Assembly (NCBI GenBank): GCA_964035015.1
Contig: OZ035998.1
Coordinates: 31,178,858-31,242,857 of the forward strand
Source: Corallium rubrum
Lineage: Eukaryota > Cnidaria > Anthozoa > Scleralcyonacea > Coralliidae
Length of the DNA: 64,000 bases
Direction of reading: 5' to 3'
Both the position numbers and the translations under genes were made by a program. Below the pieces are notes generated by a model. It was not told the origin of the DNA, made no database searches, and was given only the letters and a program-made list of their open reading frames with translations. Shown here piece after piece: positions 1-11,412 of the stretch (position 1 is its first letter; every line of letters begins with the position of its first letter).

Positions 1-644
1 ACCCTGACCACAACACCCCTACTGTTTTTTTTTTGTTATATGCTTTTTAGTTTAACATCCTGCATGTGGGACAGAGAAGTCCCCTGGACCATTAGGCATC
101 AGGATGATCTTGAATTCTAGACACTTTAAATTGACAATTCAGGATAGTCCTGCACCACATTCAGCCTTCGATCTGATCTTCCTCGGCCCACTCCCACTTC
201 TTTGCTGCACTTTCCAGTAGCCCGAGTGAACACCTAACTCAGGTGTCTTGTTTATAAATGCTCTGACGCTCTGTGCCGCCTAACCGGGACGATATGACAG
301 ATACCGTTTCGAGTATTTATTTTGATTCTTAAGCTGTTTATTCGATACAAATGACTGATAACGGCTAGTAGGAGGACATCAGCAGCTCTTTATAATACGT
401 CAAATTATATTTATTTCTCTGTTATTCTGTGGTTTTTACGACTTTCCAGCTGTGTTGTGAAACGTCCCGGTCGCAATTATCGTGCTTGAAAACATTCTCA
501 TATAAACCCGAGATGAAAAACGTCCTGTCCGGCTTACTTGTGATTTAGATGCATGTTAAAACGGGAAGTGCAGCAGCATGTTAAGTAATAAAGAACAATG
601 CAGAAAAGCAGTGCTTTTATTCTTTTACTTAACATGCATCTAAA
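1..644. other. No gene recognised
   Basis: I read both strands and saw no convincing coding exon, RNA gene or element boundary in this stretch. Confidence 0.5.
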
Positions 645-689
645 TCATGGGTCGGCGACGATCGGCGACCGGCGACACATGAGAACCAG

Positions 690-960
690 GCTTAATTTAT
701 TATTGAGTCGGTTTTCTTTGATGTACCGCGGGCTGTATATAGCATACAGCCCTTGAATACTAATTAGATAAGAAATGAAGAAAAAAACTAGGAAAATCTT
801 GGTCCAAGGTAGAAAAAAAGACAAAACTTTGTTGGAAAACCTCCTCAATAATAAATTAAGTCAGATAAATCCCTCGAACGTCGGGCTGTATGCGATATAC
901 AGCCCTCGGACGCTTCGCGTCCTCGGGGCTGTATATAGCATACAGCCCTCGTTCTCGGGC
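690..960. repeat. Short repeated palindromes (GGCTGTATATAGC-type)
   Basis: The 20-bp palindrome-like word GGCTGTATATAGCATACAGC and close variants occur about three times (near 729, 885 and 927), with a further hairpin around CGGACGCTTCGCGTCC. The arrangement resembles the palindromic tip of a DNA transposon. No transposase or clear target duplication was seen. Confidence 0.5.
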
Positions 961-972
961 TTTATCTCTTAC

Positions 973-1158
973 TTAAAGGTGGATTTCCATTCAGTGCATT
1001 TTATCGCGATCGACTTTTTGCGATCGCTTTCTTTTGAATTGTGGGTTGTCAAGCGGAACGCATTTCATTAGCTTTGGTTGAATACACACATTTCAAAAGA
1101 AAGCGATCGCAAAAAGTCGATCGCGCGATAAAATGCACTGAATGGAAATCCACCTTAA
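973..1158. mobile_element. Fold-back MITE
   Basis: The two halves are inverted copies: the left arm begins TTAAAGGTGGATTTCCATTC and the right arm ends with its complement, ...CCACCTTAA. The arms carry the palindromic core GCGATCGC and leave a short central loop. It has no coding capacity. Such small fold-back elements are moved by a transposase supplied elsewhere. Confidence 0.75.
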
Positions 1159-1159
1159 A

Positions 1160-1300
1160 GCTGGATTCCACTAGGCGTAAAATATCGCGCGCTCGACTTT
1201 TTTCTTTTGTCTTGTAAGTTTCCATGTGGAACGAAGTCGAAAACTATTCAATTTGTACAACAGAAGAGTCGAGCGCGCGATATTTTACGCCTTGGAACAG
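1160..1300. mobile_element. Second fold-back MITE, adjacent
   Basis: Inverted arms begin CTGGATTCCACTAGGCGTAA and end TTACGCCTTGGAACAG, around a core rich in CGCGCG. It lies immediately beside the preceding MITE and shares the stem motif TTTTTTCTTTTGTCTT with the fold-back at 29577-29720. That suggests related families. Confidence 0.65.
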
Positions 1301-1730
1301 TAATTCACTCGTAGTATATAATATATTGTCTATTAAATGTTGTATATCGTCACAAAAAAATATGGGCATACATAAATCGTGCTTAAAATGAAAAATGCCG
1401 CTCTCAAAATCGAGGAAATACAACTTCAGAGGGTCAAAAATTCAAAAATTTCCTAGAAGCCGGAACGGCACGGGCACTCCTCAGCAGGGAGGCGCCCCTT
1501 TCATCTAATTTCGCGGCAGAGATTTCGTGGTAACTTTTCTGCTGCCAGTCCGCCCCTGGATGTCTCAATATTCGATCCATTCAGGGACATACAATATAAT
1601 CATACTTGCTTAATTGGTCCAACAATAAGGGCTTGCGTCTTTCCATTATTTACAGTGTATAACAAGATGGTTCTAATAGTTTTGTAACTGCTTTGCATTC
1701 GTGAATAATGTAGAAAACAAGTCTTATATT
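1301..1730. other. No gene recognised
   Basis: I see only AT-rich sequence here, with no motif I can assign. Confidence 0.4.
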
Positions 1731-2290
1731 ATGCTGCGCTTTCGTCATGTGGTGCTCAGGACATCATCAGAGCTTGTGAGCTTGCAAACTAGTTTGTAAA
1801 CGTTATTATAAAGATTGAAGGAAACTCAGTCTAACGTCCGATTTTTATCACGTCATCATACTGCTTGGTTTTACGTCTTTGCACATAAATTTAGTTACAA
1901 GTTACAAGTTACAGTATATACTAGTAGAACCATAAGTAAACTAGAGTAACTGGATATTACTAAACGAGATTATTATAATAGTTATGAAAGCTGTGCGCAT
2001 GCAGTATAGTCAAAGTAATAAAAAAATAATAGAACGAATATTATAAATATGTGTTATATAAAGGACGGAATTAGCATTGAAACTTATTAAACAGTGCTGT
2101 TCAGGTGTTGTTCAGAGGTTGCATGGTCTTCTTGGGGGAAGAGTGTGATTGATATTTATGAATTTCTATTGATTCCCCAATCCTACGAGAGAAGTAGAAG
2201 GAAGTTTCAGTTTCCAATAAATTTGGTGGTCCGTTGCCCATGTATGCATGTCAGTTAGCGACGGAAGACTTTTTGGTTTGATCCATGGAG
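1731..2290 (-). mobile_element. Inverted terminal arm of a Penelope-like element
   Basis: This block is an inverted, diverged copy of 6380-6885. Matching words include TTTGTAAACG..., GATTCCCCAATCCTACGAGAG and CCGTTGCCCATGTATGCATG against their complements near 6840, 6535 and 6470. A degenerate hammerhead-like motif lies at its outer end (about 1731-1776, minus strand): CTGATGA, then GAAAGCGC where an intact ribozyme needs U before the cleavage base. The two arms enclose a decayed Penelope-like reverse transcriptase at 4745-6640. Confidence 0.6.
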
Positions 2291-3006
2291 CAACAGCCGA
2301 AACATGACGTAGAATGCCCGTTGCTGAGCGGTCGTCAAAATATTTCCTGAGGGGGAGTAGGTTAGTTGTATGGTTTGCCTAATTCTCTTCTGTGATTGGC
2401 TGGCGTGTTCGTGTTCCTCCTCACAGAATCCTCGAAGTGCACCTCATTTTCAGAATGGCGTTGACAGGGCAGAGCGTGTACTCATTTGGACTCTTTTGAA
2501 ACTACACCTTACATTTTCAACTACTAATAAAGACTATTATGCCTTTCAAGAGAGATCACAGCCCGATATATTCCAAGTGGTACCCTTCATAAAATCAACC
2601 ATTGTCCCCGAGCCCGGGCGAAGGGCCGAAGGCCCGGAGCCTGGTGAGGGTGCTAATCTCGACGTGCGTGGAGTCCACTTTCCACGGGAGATGGAAACCT
2701 GAAAGCAATTCTGAAATCTGTTTGTATGTATGTTATCAAATCCCCAACTTGCGCAGTCCGAATAGCAGGGTACTGGTAACTAACCTGTTAAATTATTCAA
2801 ATTATTTAAATTTACGTCAGCAAATTATAATTTACAAGTACGGTTGGATTACGAAATAGTTTTTCAACGATCATGACGAAAGAAATCTTTGCCAGATAAA
2901 AGGATTTCAGCTAAAGTGTACATTAATATTACTATGGAAAAAGACCAAAGAAATAAGGCTAAGAAGAGATGTGGCAGCGAGAAAAAGACAACAATAAATA
3001 CGACTT
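2291..3006. other. No gene recognised; one GC-rich hairpin
   Basis: The only notable structure is a GC-rich palindrome at about 2606-2642, made of CCCGGGCGAAGGGCC and GGCCCGGAGCC. The short open frames over it have no recognisable domain. Confidence 0.4.
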
Positions 3007-3681
3007 AAGGTGGCCCCACACAGTTTCTTGAAAAATGGAAAATACAAGTTTGAGAATCCAAAACACGTGCATAAACAATTCCACAAAATAATAAAACTAA
3101 ATTTTATGCATAATTAAACAGTCTGATAATCAAAAACTGTTACGAAATAAATAGCAACAGTTGTTGCTATGGCAACAAGACTTTTCAAAATGGCTACCAA
3201 TTACCCTTCAAACTAATTTAATTCGAAAAAAACTTTGGTGACCCCCAATTTTTTTTTCATTAAAACTTTTCTTGAAGTACGAGTAATCAATAGGCCGATT
3301 TAAAAAAAATTCTGTAGAAGGAATAATTTTTTTTCCGGAAAATTCATGTTTGTTAATTTTTAAAACATGCATTTCGTTCTACAGAATATTTTTAAAATCG
3401 GCCTATTGGTTACTCATACTTCCAGGAAAGTTTTAATGAAAAAACAATTGGGGGTCACCAAAGTTTTTCTCGAATTAAATTAGTTTGAAGGGTAATTGGC
3501 AGCCATTTTGAAATGTCATTGTTGCCATAGCAACAACTGTTGCTATTTATTTGGTAACAGTTTTTGATTGTTTAATTATGCACAACATTTAGTTTTATTT
3601 TTTTCCGAATTATTTAATCACGTGTTTTGGACTCTCAAACTTGTATTTTCCAATTTTCAAGAAACAGTATGGAGCCACCTT
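3007..3681. mobile_element. Fold-back MITE, copy 1 (AAGGTGGC ends)
   Basis: The element starts AAGGTGGCCCCACACAGTTT and ends with the inverted form ...GGAGCCACCTT. Its arms run several hundred bases, including CACGTG and GTTGCTATGGCAAC stretches mirrored on the other side. TTAA-like sequence sits at both outer edges. A second copy lies at 21715-22394. It encodes no protein. Confidence 0.8.
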
Positions 3682-4744
3682 AAAACCACTGAAAAAAGCC
3701 TAAAAATTAATACGATAAAGACCGAAAACGATGCCGACCGAAATGTAACTGAAAGAAGAAGGATGTGTCCTGAAACTGTTCAAAGCCGGTAAAGAATTTT
3801 GCTCTGGTGTATTCTACATAACTCGAGAAGGAACGATGAAGAAATTTTGAAACAAACGGCTTTTTAGATCATGAAGAGAACTGAATGATGCCTTGTCATA
3901 TTTATGTGTCGACAACGAAAAAAGTAAGAGACCGCGAACGAGAAAAACAATCCGAAAAGAGTGGACTGAATTCGCAGTGTTTGCGGTGACAAAAGCAGAA
4001 GAAAGTTTAACGGTAGGAGATTCGTATTTACCAGTTTAGCTGAGTTAAAACGGAAGAAATCTTGAAAATTAAAATTAATATAAATGATATATGTTTTTGA
4101 ACGCTAGGACGTTGGCATGGTGTCTTTTCTTGGCCCCTGTTTATATCTATTTTTGAATGAAAATATGTCATTTGGTTCATCTCGCTGTGATTTATTTTAA
4201 TATTGACTTTGCATGTTCTTTCTGTGTGTCAATACATGACTACAGATGAACCTTTCTAACTAAAATTCTGGGATTTTTTCTGATCTGTGTGTCATTAATA
4301 CAACAAAAAACAGAAATTAGGGGGGGGGGAAGTGGGGTTGAAAAACGCATATAAAGCGGGCAAGGGGTTGTTGCGTTCATGTATTTCTAGTTTACTGATG
4401 ATTATACACATGCATGGAGTCAAATCGTAACATGTTTTCTGGCCTGAAAAACCGCAAAAAGTCCGCTGTCTCTGGATTACTGAGCTTAGCCGCATAATTT
4501 GTTTTGTTCATACTTTCATTTCATGGCCAGGTGGTACCTATATTCAAAAACGACAAGCCTTGCAAGTTACGGGCGTTTTGGGCATTTACGACAACCAAAT
4601 TCAGTCAAAGTTTTTGGCTTGTACTTGCCGTTAAATACTATTAAGTTCTGTGACTTAGCATACTACGCCATGTGTTCTTTCAGACGACGGAGTGAGGACG
4701 GTGATGTTTCGGACGGTTTCTCCGCGATGTAAACTATTCTACTG
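3682..4744. other. No gene recognised; short poly-G run
   Basis: The stretch is AT-rich with a poly-G run near 4321-4329. No domain or splice-supported exon was found. Confidence 0.4.
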
Positions 4745-6640
4745 CTACTTACGCGACCTTCATTCAAGTTCCATATTCCCAAAATTCTACGGATACATAA
4801 ACCCAACGTACCATTACGACCCATCGTAACTTCAAAACGATCCGGCACCCACTTAAACTCTGGTTAAACACCTTACAGGAATCCTGAAGTGAAAGCACTG
4901 GTTGGAAAATCTGAACACCATGTTCATAATTCAACCAGATTCATAATCAAGGAACTAAATAACAACAAGCTCAGTACAAAGTAACGGCATCCTGGTAAGC
5001 TTCGACGTGGCGAGCCTGTTCAGCAACGTTCCAAGCTAGCGACGAGGCATGTGAGAAGACATTTTAAATCACATGTTTTAGACGTCAGAAAGAGTAGAGA
5101 GTCGAAGTAACCTTTGAGATCCAAAATTTCTCTCGCACCACCCAAAAAGGTGGGCGGTCGCACCCCCAACTTCCCCCTCGTTGCGCGCCTGATTTCTCCC
5201 TTCTCTCCAGTATTGGCCAATCTTTTCATAGAAGATTTTGAAACCAATTAGTATTCTATTTCGCAACACTCATGTTCATGCTCAGTTAATTAAGGAATGG
5301 GGACAAATCTTGATCCAGCGACTTAAGCCAAGCTGGAACAGCTTGGCTTAAGGGTAACAGTGTTGTACGACCCACGCGAATTCTTGAAGGGTGGGAGTGA
5401 TGGGCCGTTTTCGTGATCACTGATCCGCTGGAGAGAAACTGAGCAAGAATGGAGTGTTTTTCCCAGTGTTGTATTTATAGCCCCTCCCTCTTTGTGACAT
5501 AATGCGCATGCCTGTGCTCACTCAGCCGTTTTAGAACGCATATTTTACTTTATTTTAAACTTCGCACCTCATTATGAGTGCCGCTGCGAATAGCTTTGAA
5601 CTTTCACCTCTCAAACCAAGCTTTAAGTTAAACCTCATATTATTAACCATTTCCCACCACTATTCACCAACACAATACACCAAGGATGGTAAGTCATAAC
5701 CAGGATCAAAATACCTGAACTTTATGATTTACTTTTACTTTTATTTTACATTTTACAAAACACTGTGATATGGGGGCGATACGTTGACGACATGCATCTT
5801 CAACATCTGGCTTCACCGAGAAGAATCTTTACAATCTTTCCTTGAACATCTTAACAGTTTAAATGCTTCCATCAAATTCACCATGTAAACACAAGACAAA
5901 CCTCAATTCTTAGCTTTTCCAGACATATTCTACTTACAAGAAACCAAAATTGAAGTCTCACACACAGTTTACAAGAAACCCGGCTACCCATGCATGCATG
6001 CATACAGATCGCTAGTAAATTACAGATCCTTTCATCATTCAAAAATCAAGTCATCCGTTTATATGAACCTTAATATTGTCGTCAATGCCCCCACTCCGTT
6101 TGCGACCAAGATCACTTACATCAAGAACTGCAAGAACTGTCCCAGCACGTACAAACTGTCTTGGAAGAGAACGGATATCCATCCAAGAACATCCAACTCA
6201 CCATCCCAGAACCACAACACAGACCTAAAGAATCCGTTTACGTTCCTTATACATTGGCGCTTTATCTAACTCCATAGAAACAACTCTCTCACAAGCATCA
6301 AATAAACCTATTGCACTTCTACGAGCAAAACTCTACCAACAACTTTTAACCACAAAGACAAGACAGGAACCGACAAAACAACAAGTATATAGAGGTAGAG
6401 TAGTCTACATCTGAGAACTGACCAACCGAAACATCTGAAAGAACATCCGTCGCCAGCTGATACATGGGCAACGGACCACCAAATTTGTTGGAAACAAGCT
6501 TCCGTCATCTGTTCTGAAAACAACTACTTCTCTCGCAGGATTAGGGGAATCAATCAGTAGAAATTCATAAACATCACACTATTGCGCAAGAAGGCCAACA
6601 CCTGAACAACACTTTTTAATAACTTTCAATAATTCCATCT
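4745..6640 (+). pseudogene. Decayed Penelope-like element: reverse transcriptase relic
   Basis: Penelope-like elements copy themselves with a reverse transcriptase joined to a GIY-YIG endonuclease. Fragments in shifting frames match that enzyme in the right order: HKPNVPLRPIVTSKRSGT (about 4800-4850), ILVSFDVASLFSNVP (about 4985-5030), GRYVDD with the catalytic aspartates (about 5770-5790), LEHLNSLNASIKFTM (about 5845-5885) and VSHTVYKKPGYP (about 5955-5990). Several frameshifts and stops break the frame, so it is dead. Inverted terminal arms flank it at 1731-2290 and 6380-6885. I saw no GIY-YIG domain here. The 5340-5570 interval does not resemble the enzyme and may be a nested insertion. 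Confidence 0.75.
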
Positions 6641-6885
6641 TTTATATAACATATTTATAATGTTCGTTCTTTTATTTTTCTACCATTTAATATACTATGA
6701 TATTGATCATATAATTTCATGAATTTCTATAAAATTAGAACTGATTAGAATATTTTGTAAATTCTGAAAGTCCAAGTGGTATCAGATGGCGTGATAAAAA
6801 CTGGACGTTAGATATTCATCAATCTTTGTAATGACGTTTACAAACTAATATTTTATTCGAAAACTCTGATCAGGGATAGCAAAAA
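6380..6885 (+). mobile_element. Inverted terminal arm of the same Penelope-like element
   Basis: This is the reverse-complement counterpart of 1731-2290, starting in the end of the decayed coding region and running to TGACGTTTACAAACTAA near 6850. The head-to-head terminal repeats match the pseudo-LTR arrangement known for Penelope-like elements. Confidence 0.6.
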
Positions 6886-8398
6886 AGTCTTTTTACTATC
6901 CATGCTCTGATCCACGCCGAAATGGTTGTATTCGCAAGATGTCAGTTCTGTTGGAACCAGTCGGCAGATAATATACTGCTCCAGTGCTGCTTTTTTTAAA
7001 TGCTTAAAGATTGTCGTTCTCGATCCAAACGTTTTCGTACTGAATGAATTAATTAATAAAACTAAAAGACCAAGAACTTATTTAAATAAGTTGTTAAAAA
7101 AAGCGAAATAATTTACTTACTAAACTTGTGGCCTGATGCGATGTTTAATTCACTCAAATTCAAAGCTTCGAGTTTTCGTCCTGTTTTATGTATTGCGTGC
7201 TGCAGCGTCAGTGTAGCTATATCCACGTTGACAAAAATGCATAATTATGCATGCAGGAGTCGTCCTGTTGAATTAAAACATATTCAAAAACAGATGGATC
7301 AATTACAAAGTTGTTTACAGAATTTAGCTAGCAGTAGTAGTACACCTGCATGCTGCTATCTGTTCACCTATATATAGTGTGTGCAAATACCCGCAATTTC
7401 TGTCTCAAAAACATCCCACAGTTGACTAAACTTCTACCCTTAATTCCAACCCTAACTCCAACCCTCATGTTTAACCCTAAAGCTATACTCTAACTGTCAC
7501 AATATAATGCTTTTTTAAGTAAACAGTTAATTTTAATTTCTTTACTACCTGTAGTCAATGCATGTGATCATAATTATTGTGACGTCATTTGGGAAATTTA
7601 TATGGAAAGTCAGTTTTAGGATACCTATATCAATGCCCAGCAAAGTACACGAAGCAAAGCCAAAAATTTAAATATAATTAGAAATCTAACGTTTCGTTTC
7701 TAAACGCAATCACTCCATCACTGGTAATAAACGCACTAATCCTTTTTCATCCATTGTTTTACACCATTATGAAACTGCCCATACATACAGTCTCGCTTGT
7801 TGACTTTACTATTTTATCTTCTGGCACTTCTGTCACTGATCGTTTGATTAAAGAAAGTTTACTCATTCAGAAATTAAACCGTCACTTAATGCAAATATTG
7901 TCTCTTATCCCACTTTCTTCTTAATGGAAAATCAACTGAATTTTTTTTAGCAATGTGAAATAATTGGGGGTTCTGTTATCCAAAGTAATTTTAGTGACTG
8001 CATGTTCATTTCGTTACAGGGGATTTCACATAACTTTTGCCGAAGGTGTTCCGAAGTTCGTTCGTTATTTCCGAAGTTCGCAAATCCATTACGTAGTAAC
8101 CTACACTAGTAGCCAATCAGGTTGCGAACTTCGAAATGAAGTTGCGAACTGGCGAAGTTCGTTGTTCACGGCATCAATTCAAAGTTCCCTGTTCGACGTA
8201 TAGACTGTAAAATAAAATATTCTAATAACAACGGAACTTAATACTTTCGGTAGACAAAACCTATAGTGCTGGGTTCGGCACAGGTGTGCGGTCACTTTTT
8301 GAAAATTTGCCTGTGTAACCAGGCCTTATTCAAGATGGCCGCTTGCGCGATTGTCTTATAATATGGCACTTAACTACAGCAAAATCCCTAACCCAGTA
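6886..8398. other. No gene recognised
   Basis: Open frames here are short and low in complexity. A cluster of GAAGTTCG words (8050-8165) forms imperfect inverted repeats, and AACCCTAA-like words occur near 7440-7490, too few to be a telomeric array. Confidence 0.4.
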
Positions 8399-8437
8399 GT
8401 CTATCGTTTCGAGCGAAGGTCCTTCGTCAGAGAGAAA
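8399..8437 (-). ncRNA. Degenerate hammerhead ribozyme motif
   Basis: On the minus strand it reads CTGACGA (core), a short stem II (AGGACCTTCGCTC), then GAAACGATAGAC. The related copy at 52298-52335 has GAAACGTC here, with U before the cleavage C. In this copy that U is A and stem I no longer pairs, so it is probably inactive. Confidence 0.55.
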
Positions 8438-9055
8438 CGTAAATAGTGTAAACAAACAATGCGCTTATATAAGAAAGATAATCATAATCATATGATCAAA
8501 AATTAGCCAATCAGGTAAAAATAACAATAACAAACTACTAATGAAATGCGGAAAAATTAGCCAATCAGAGTAAAACAACAAAAACAATCAATGATAAGAT
8601 GCGAAAGGCATTTGTTATTCTCCCCGTCGATGAGCAAAAAAAGGAGGGGGTGTAAAAAGGATGAGCAAAAGTAAAAATAGATAAATTAAGTGAAAACACT
8701 GTTTATGTCCGCCCTTGCTAAACAAAAACAGCGTCTTCAGAAGTAAGTGTCAAATAAAAGAAAAACGTCCGTTGAGTCCATGAGGATGAATGGTTCTAAT
8801 TTTGAAAATGTGACACTTTTCCTGCATGTCTTTTGCCGCTGAGATGGCACAAACTTTTATGTCCGAAATATGATGGTTACAGACAGGTTGACACTATCAA
8901 AATGTCGGGCGACAAGCTTGTCAACATCATTGTTCCTCACAGAACGAAGATGTTCAGCAGACATGTCAGATAAAGATCTGCCAGTTTCATCGGTGCAGAG
9001 CATGCAGCATTTACTGCACATTACCAGAAATTTGGGTCATTTGTGCCGCTGCTCT
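8399..9055 (-). pseudogene. Penelope-like element 3' fragment: GIY-YIG endonuclease relic
   Basis: On the minus strand, about 8880-9000 reads ETGRSLSDMSAEHLRSVR followed by NNDVDKLVARHFDSVN. This is the middle of the GIY-YIG endonuclease domain that ends Penelope-like proteins. After a frameshift, about 8770-8850 reads FSKLEPFILMDS, the typical C-terminal part. The YIG motif itself lies upstream and is not preserved. A degenerate hammerhead ribozyme follows at 8399-8437, where the element's 3' repeat should be. Truncated and frameshifted; not functional. Confidence 0.75.
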
Positions 9056-10102
9056 CGGTCAGCGGCTATATTCACCTAATAAAATAATTATGTATTCTAA
9101 AATTTCTAATGAGTGTGATTCTACTGTATTCTAGTGTTTCTCATTATTCAGGTCATTGAGTTCTTTAGAATTTGCATAAATCGTGCATGTATGTATATAT
9201 AAATAACCTGTAAACGACGAATAAGGACCGTGAAATCAAGCAAGTTCAAACGCTTTTGGAAGTACTATGCTAGAGACAAATGAGGACCTTTATGTGCTCT
9301 CGAAGTAGACTTACTCATGCCGAATGTACATGCAACGCGAGTCGGGCACTTCGTATCGCCCGTAACATTGTTGGTCAATTTGGCCAATTTCTAGGCCCTG
9401 TTTGCAAAGATTACTATGGCTAACACTATGGATAGTGGCGCTTTCAGTGCAAAAATAAGACGAGCTAGGGAAGTACTTTGCCGTCGAAGTAAGCAAATAT
9501 TTTTTAGTTATAACTGTTCCATAGTCCATGCTGAAGTCAAATGGAGCAAAGAAGAAATATGTCACCGTTTAAGAGAAAATTGAATTATTATGTGCTCTCC
9601 TTATTATTTACTGTCGAGAATCTCCGTTATTATGGTCCTTAAAACGCACGCGCGCCACCATCTTGTCCCAAATTTCTGGTAATGAAGAAATGCAGTAAAA
9701 TATACTATATGTTGGAAGAGGTGCATGTATAATTATGCCAAATAGCTCGATCGTTTTCAGCGTTTTCAAGCTAGGCATGCAGCCGGTAATTTTCATTGAT
9801 AGATAGGTAGGTAATTGGACCCACACTGGTGTTAAACATTGTGTGTAATACACATTATCAAACAATACAGGCTAGGAGCTTAAGCAGAACCATCGCATTG
9901 GAAGATAACTGAAATGAACTAAGGAGATATGTGTATTTAACGTATATATAAAATAAAAATAAAAATGAGCGGATTTGAATATTAGTAGGGGTATAAGGAA
10001 GAGTATAGAGTATGAAAAAGAGTGAGATAAGGGGAGCGTGAAGAGTATTAGGGTGAATGGATAGGAATGTGCAAGGAAAGGTATTTTCTGTAAAGCCGGC
10101 AA
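9056..10102. other. No gene recognised
   Basis: I found no recognisable protein, RNA or element boundary in this stretch. Confidence 0.4.
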
Positions 10103-10142
10103 CCCTCGACGCGTTTCGACCTTACAGTCTTCTTCAGGAGGG
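10103..10142 (-). ncRNA. Hammerhead ribozyme, type I, core intact
   Basis: Read on the minus strand: stem I CCCTC, core CTGAAGA, stem II closed by GACT and GGTC, core GAAA, stem III ACG/CGT without a loop, cleavage base C, and the stem I partner GAGGG. All invariant core positions (CUGANGA, GAA, A-U closing stem III, H at the cleavage site) are present. Penelope-like elements carry such minimal ribozymes in their terminal repeats. No coding part of one was recognised next to it. The fold is read by eye. Confidence 0.7.
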
Positions 10143-10856
10143 ATTTTTAGGGGAAAAGGAGTTCTGTGGTTTGTATCGTGAAAATATGGGAAACGTGGAA
10201 GAGTGTAAATTGGGTTGAAATGAGAAGGAGTGGAAGAGTGTAAAAAGGGGGGGTAAAGAGAAAAGGAGATGGATATGTTAGTTTGTAGTTAAGGTATGTT
10301 ACATAACGATAATATAAGGTAATAAAAGGTAAAGAAGGCCTACCGAAGGTGTGGTTCTTTCTGGACATTCCAATTCCAATTTGTGCCATAGTTGAACAAA
10401 GTTCTCTCTTGCGAGGTTCTCAGCTCAGTATTGTCTGGCGTATGGATGACGTTTGATTTATGTAGAGGTATGAGTGTTGGTGATAGGTATGTGTCACGTG
10501 ATTATATGTCAATCAAATAAATTTAGAGGAGATAGTGTTAGGGATGACGTGTGTGAATGTATATGGTTGTGACATAAGGTATAGTGTGATTAATGTGTGT
10601 GAATATATGTTTCAGTGTGTAGGTAAATTGTGTTGCAAAACACCAATTCACAGCAATTCTTGCCTGTGGGTTTGGTAACGCGCCGGGTAAATTAGCGCAC
10701 AAGCAAGACGGTAAAATCTGTTTCTGACTAATATAGTAAGGTTGGGGGGTTTTGTTGGGGCTATACTCGGTATCAGGTCAAAAAATCTGCTACTGGTACC
10801 ATGTAGCCCAGTACTACCTGTCGCATGGTCGGGTTGTCGGCGACTCAACCGGCACT
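10143..10856. other. No gene recognised
   Basis: The stretch shows strand-biased composition (purine-rich on plus to about 10370). It may belong to the terminal region of the element carrying the ribozyme at 10103-10142, but I cannot show this. Confidence 0.35.
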
Positions 10857-11412
10857 CCCACCTGGGGGATTGTCCCTGTGGTGAGGAGGGTGGATGGACA
10901 CCCTGTCAGGACTAAAAACAAAACCTGATTTTAAGGACGGATGAACTCATCGTGAGAGTCAACGGCCATCCATCAAAAATGGAGCTGGGGTCCCCACCAG
11001 GCATTCGAACTCAGCACTGCTGACTCTTATGGCAGTCCCTGCATCCAGAATCTACCTCAGACGTATTGGCACCGCCTTTCCTCTGCTACAGGCGGCTTCT
11101 GGACGAGAGAAGCCCTTGATCAATGACAGGACCACCCAAGGTGCTTTAAAAGTCCTGGCTTAGACCATCCATCAGACAGTCTAACCATCAACCGCAGAAG
11201 AGCACTGCGGGCAAGTCTCACCTGCGAACCAAACCGGACTATGATAGTTACCGGTTATAAGTCTAGGCCCATGGTGTTTAAGGGCTCAGCGCCAGGGATT
11301 ATAGTCGACAGTGGGAGATGTTATTTAACGTCATAGTAAGCTACCGCCCGCTTTAAGCCAGGCAGCCCCTGGTCAATAAGGTGCAACTCACACCAACACA
11401 CTCCCAGTATGG

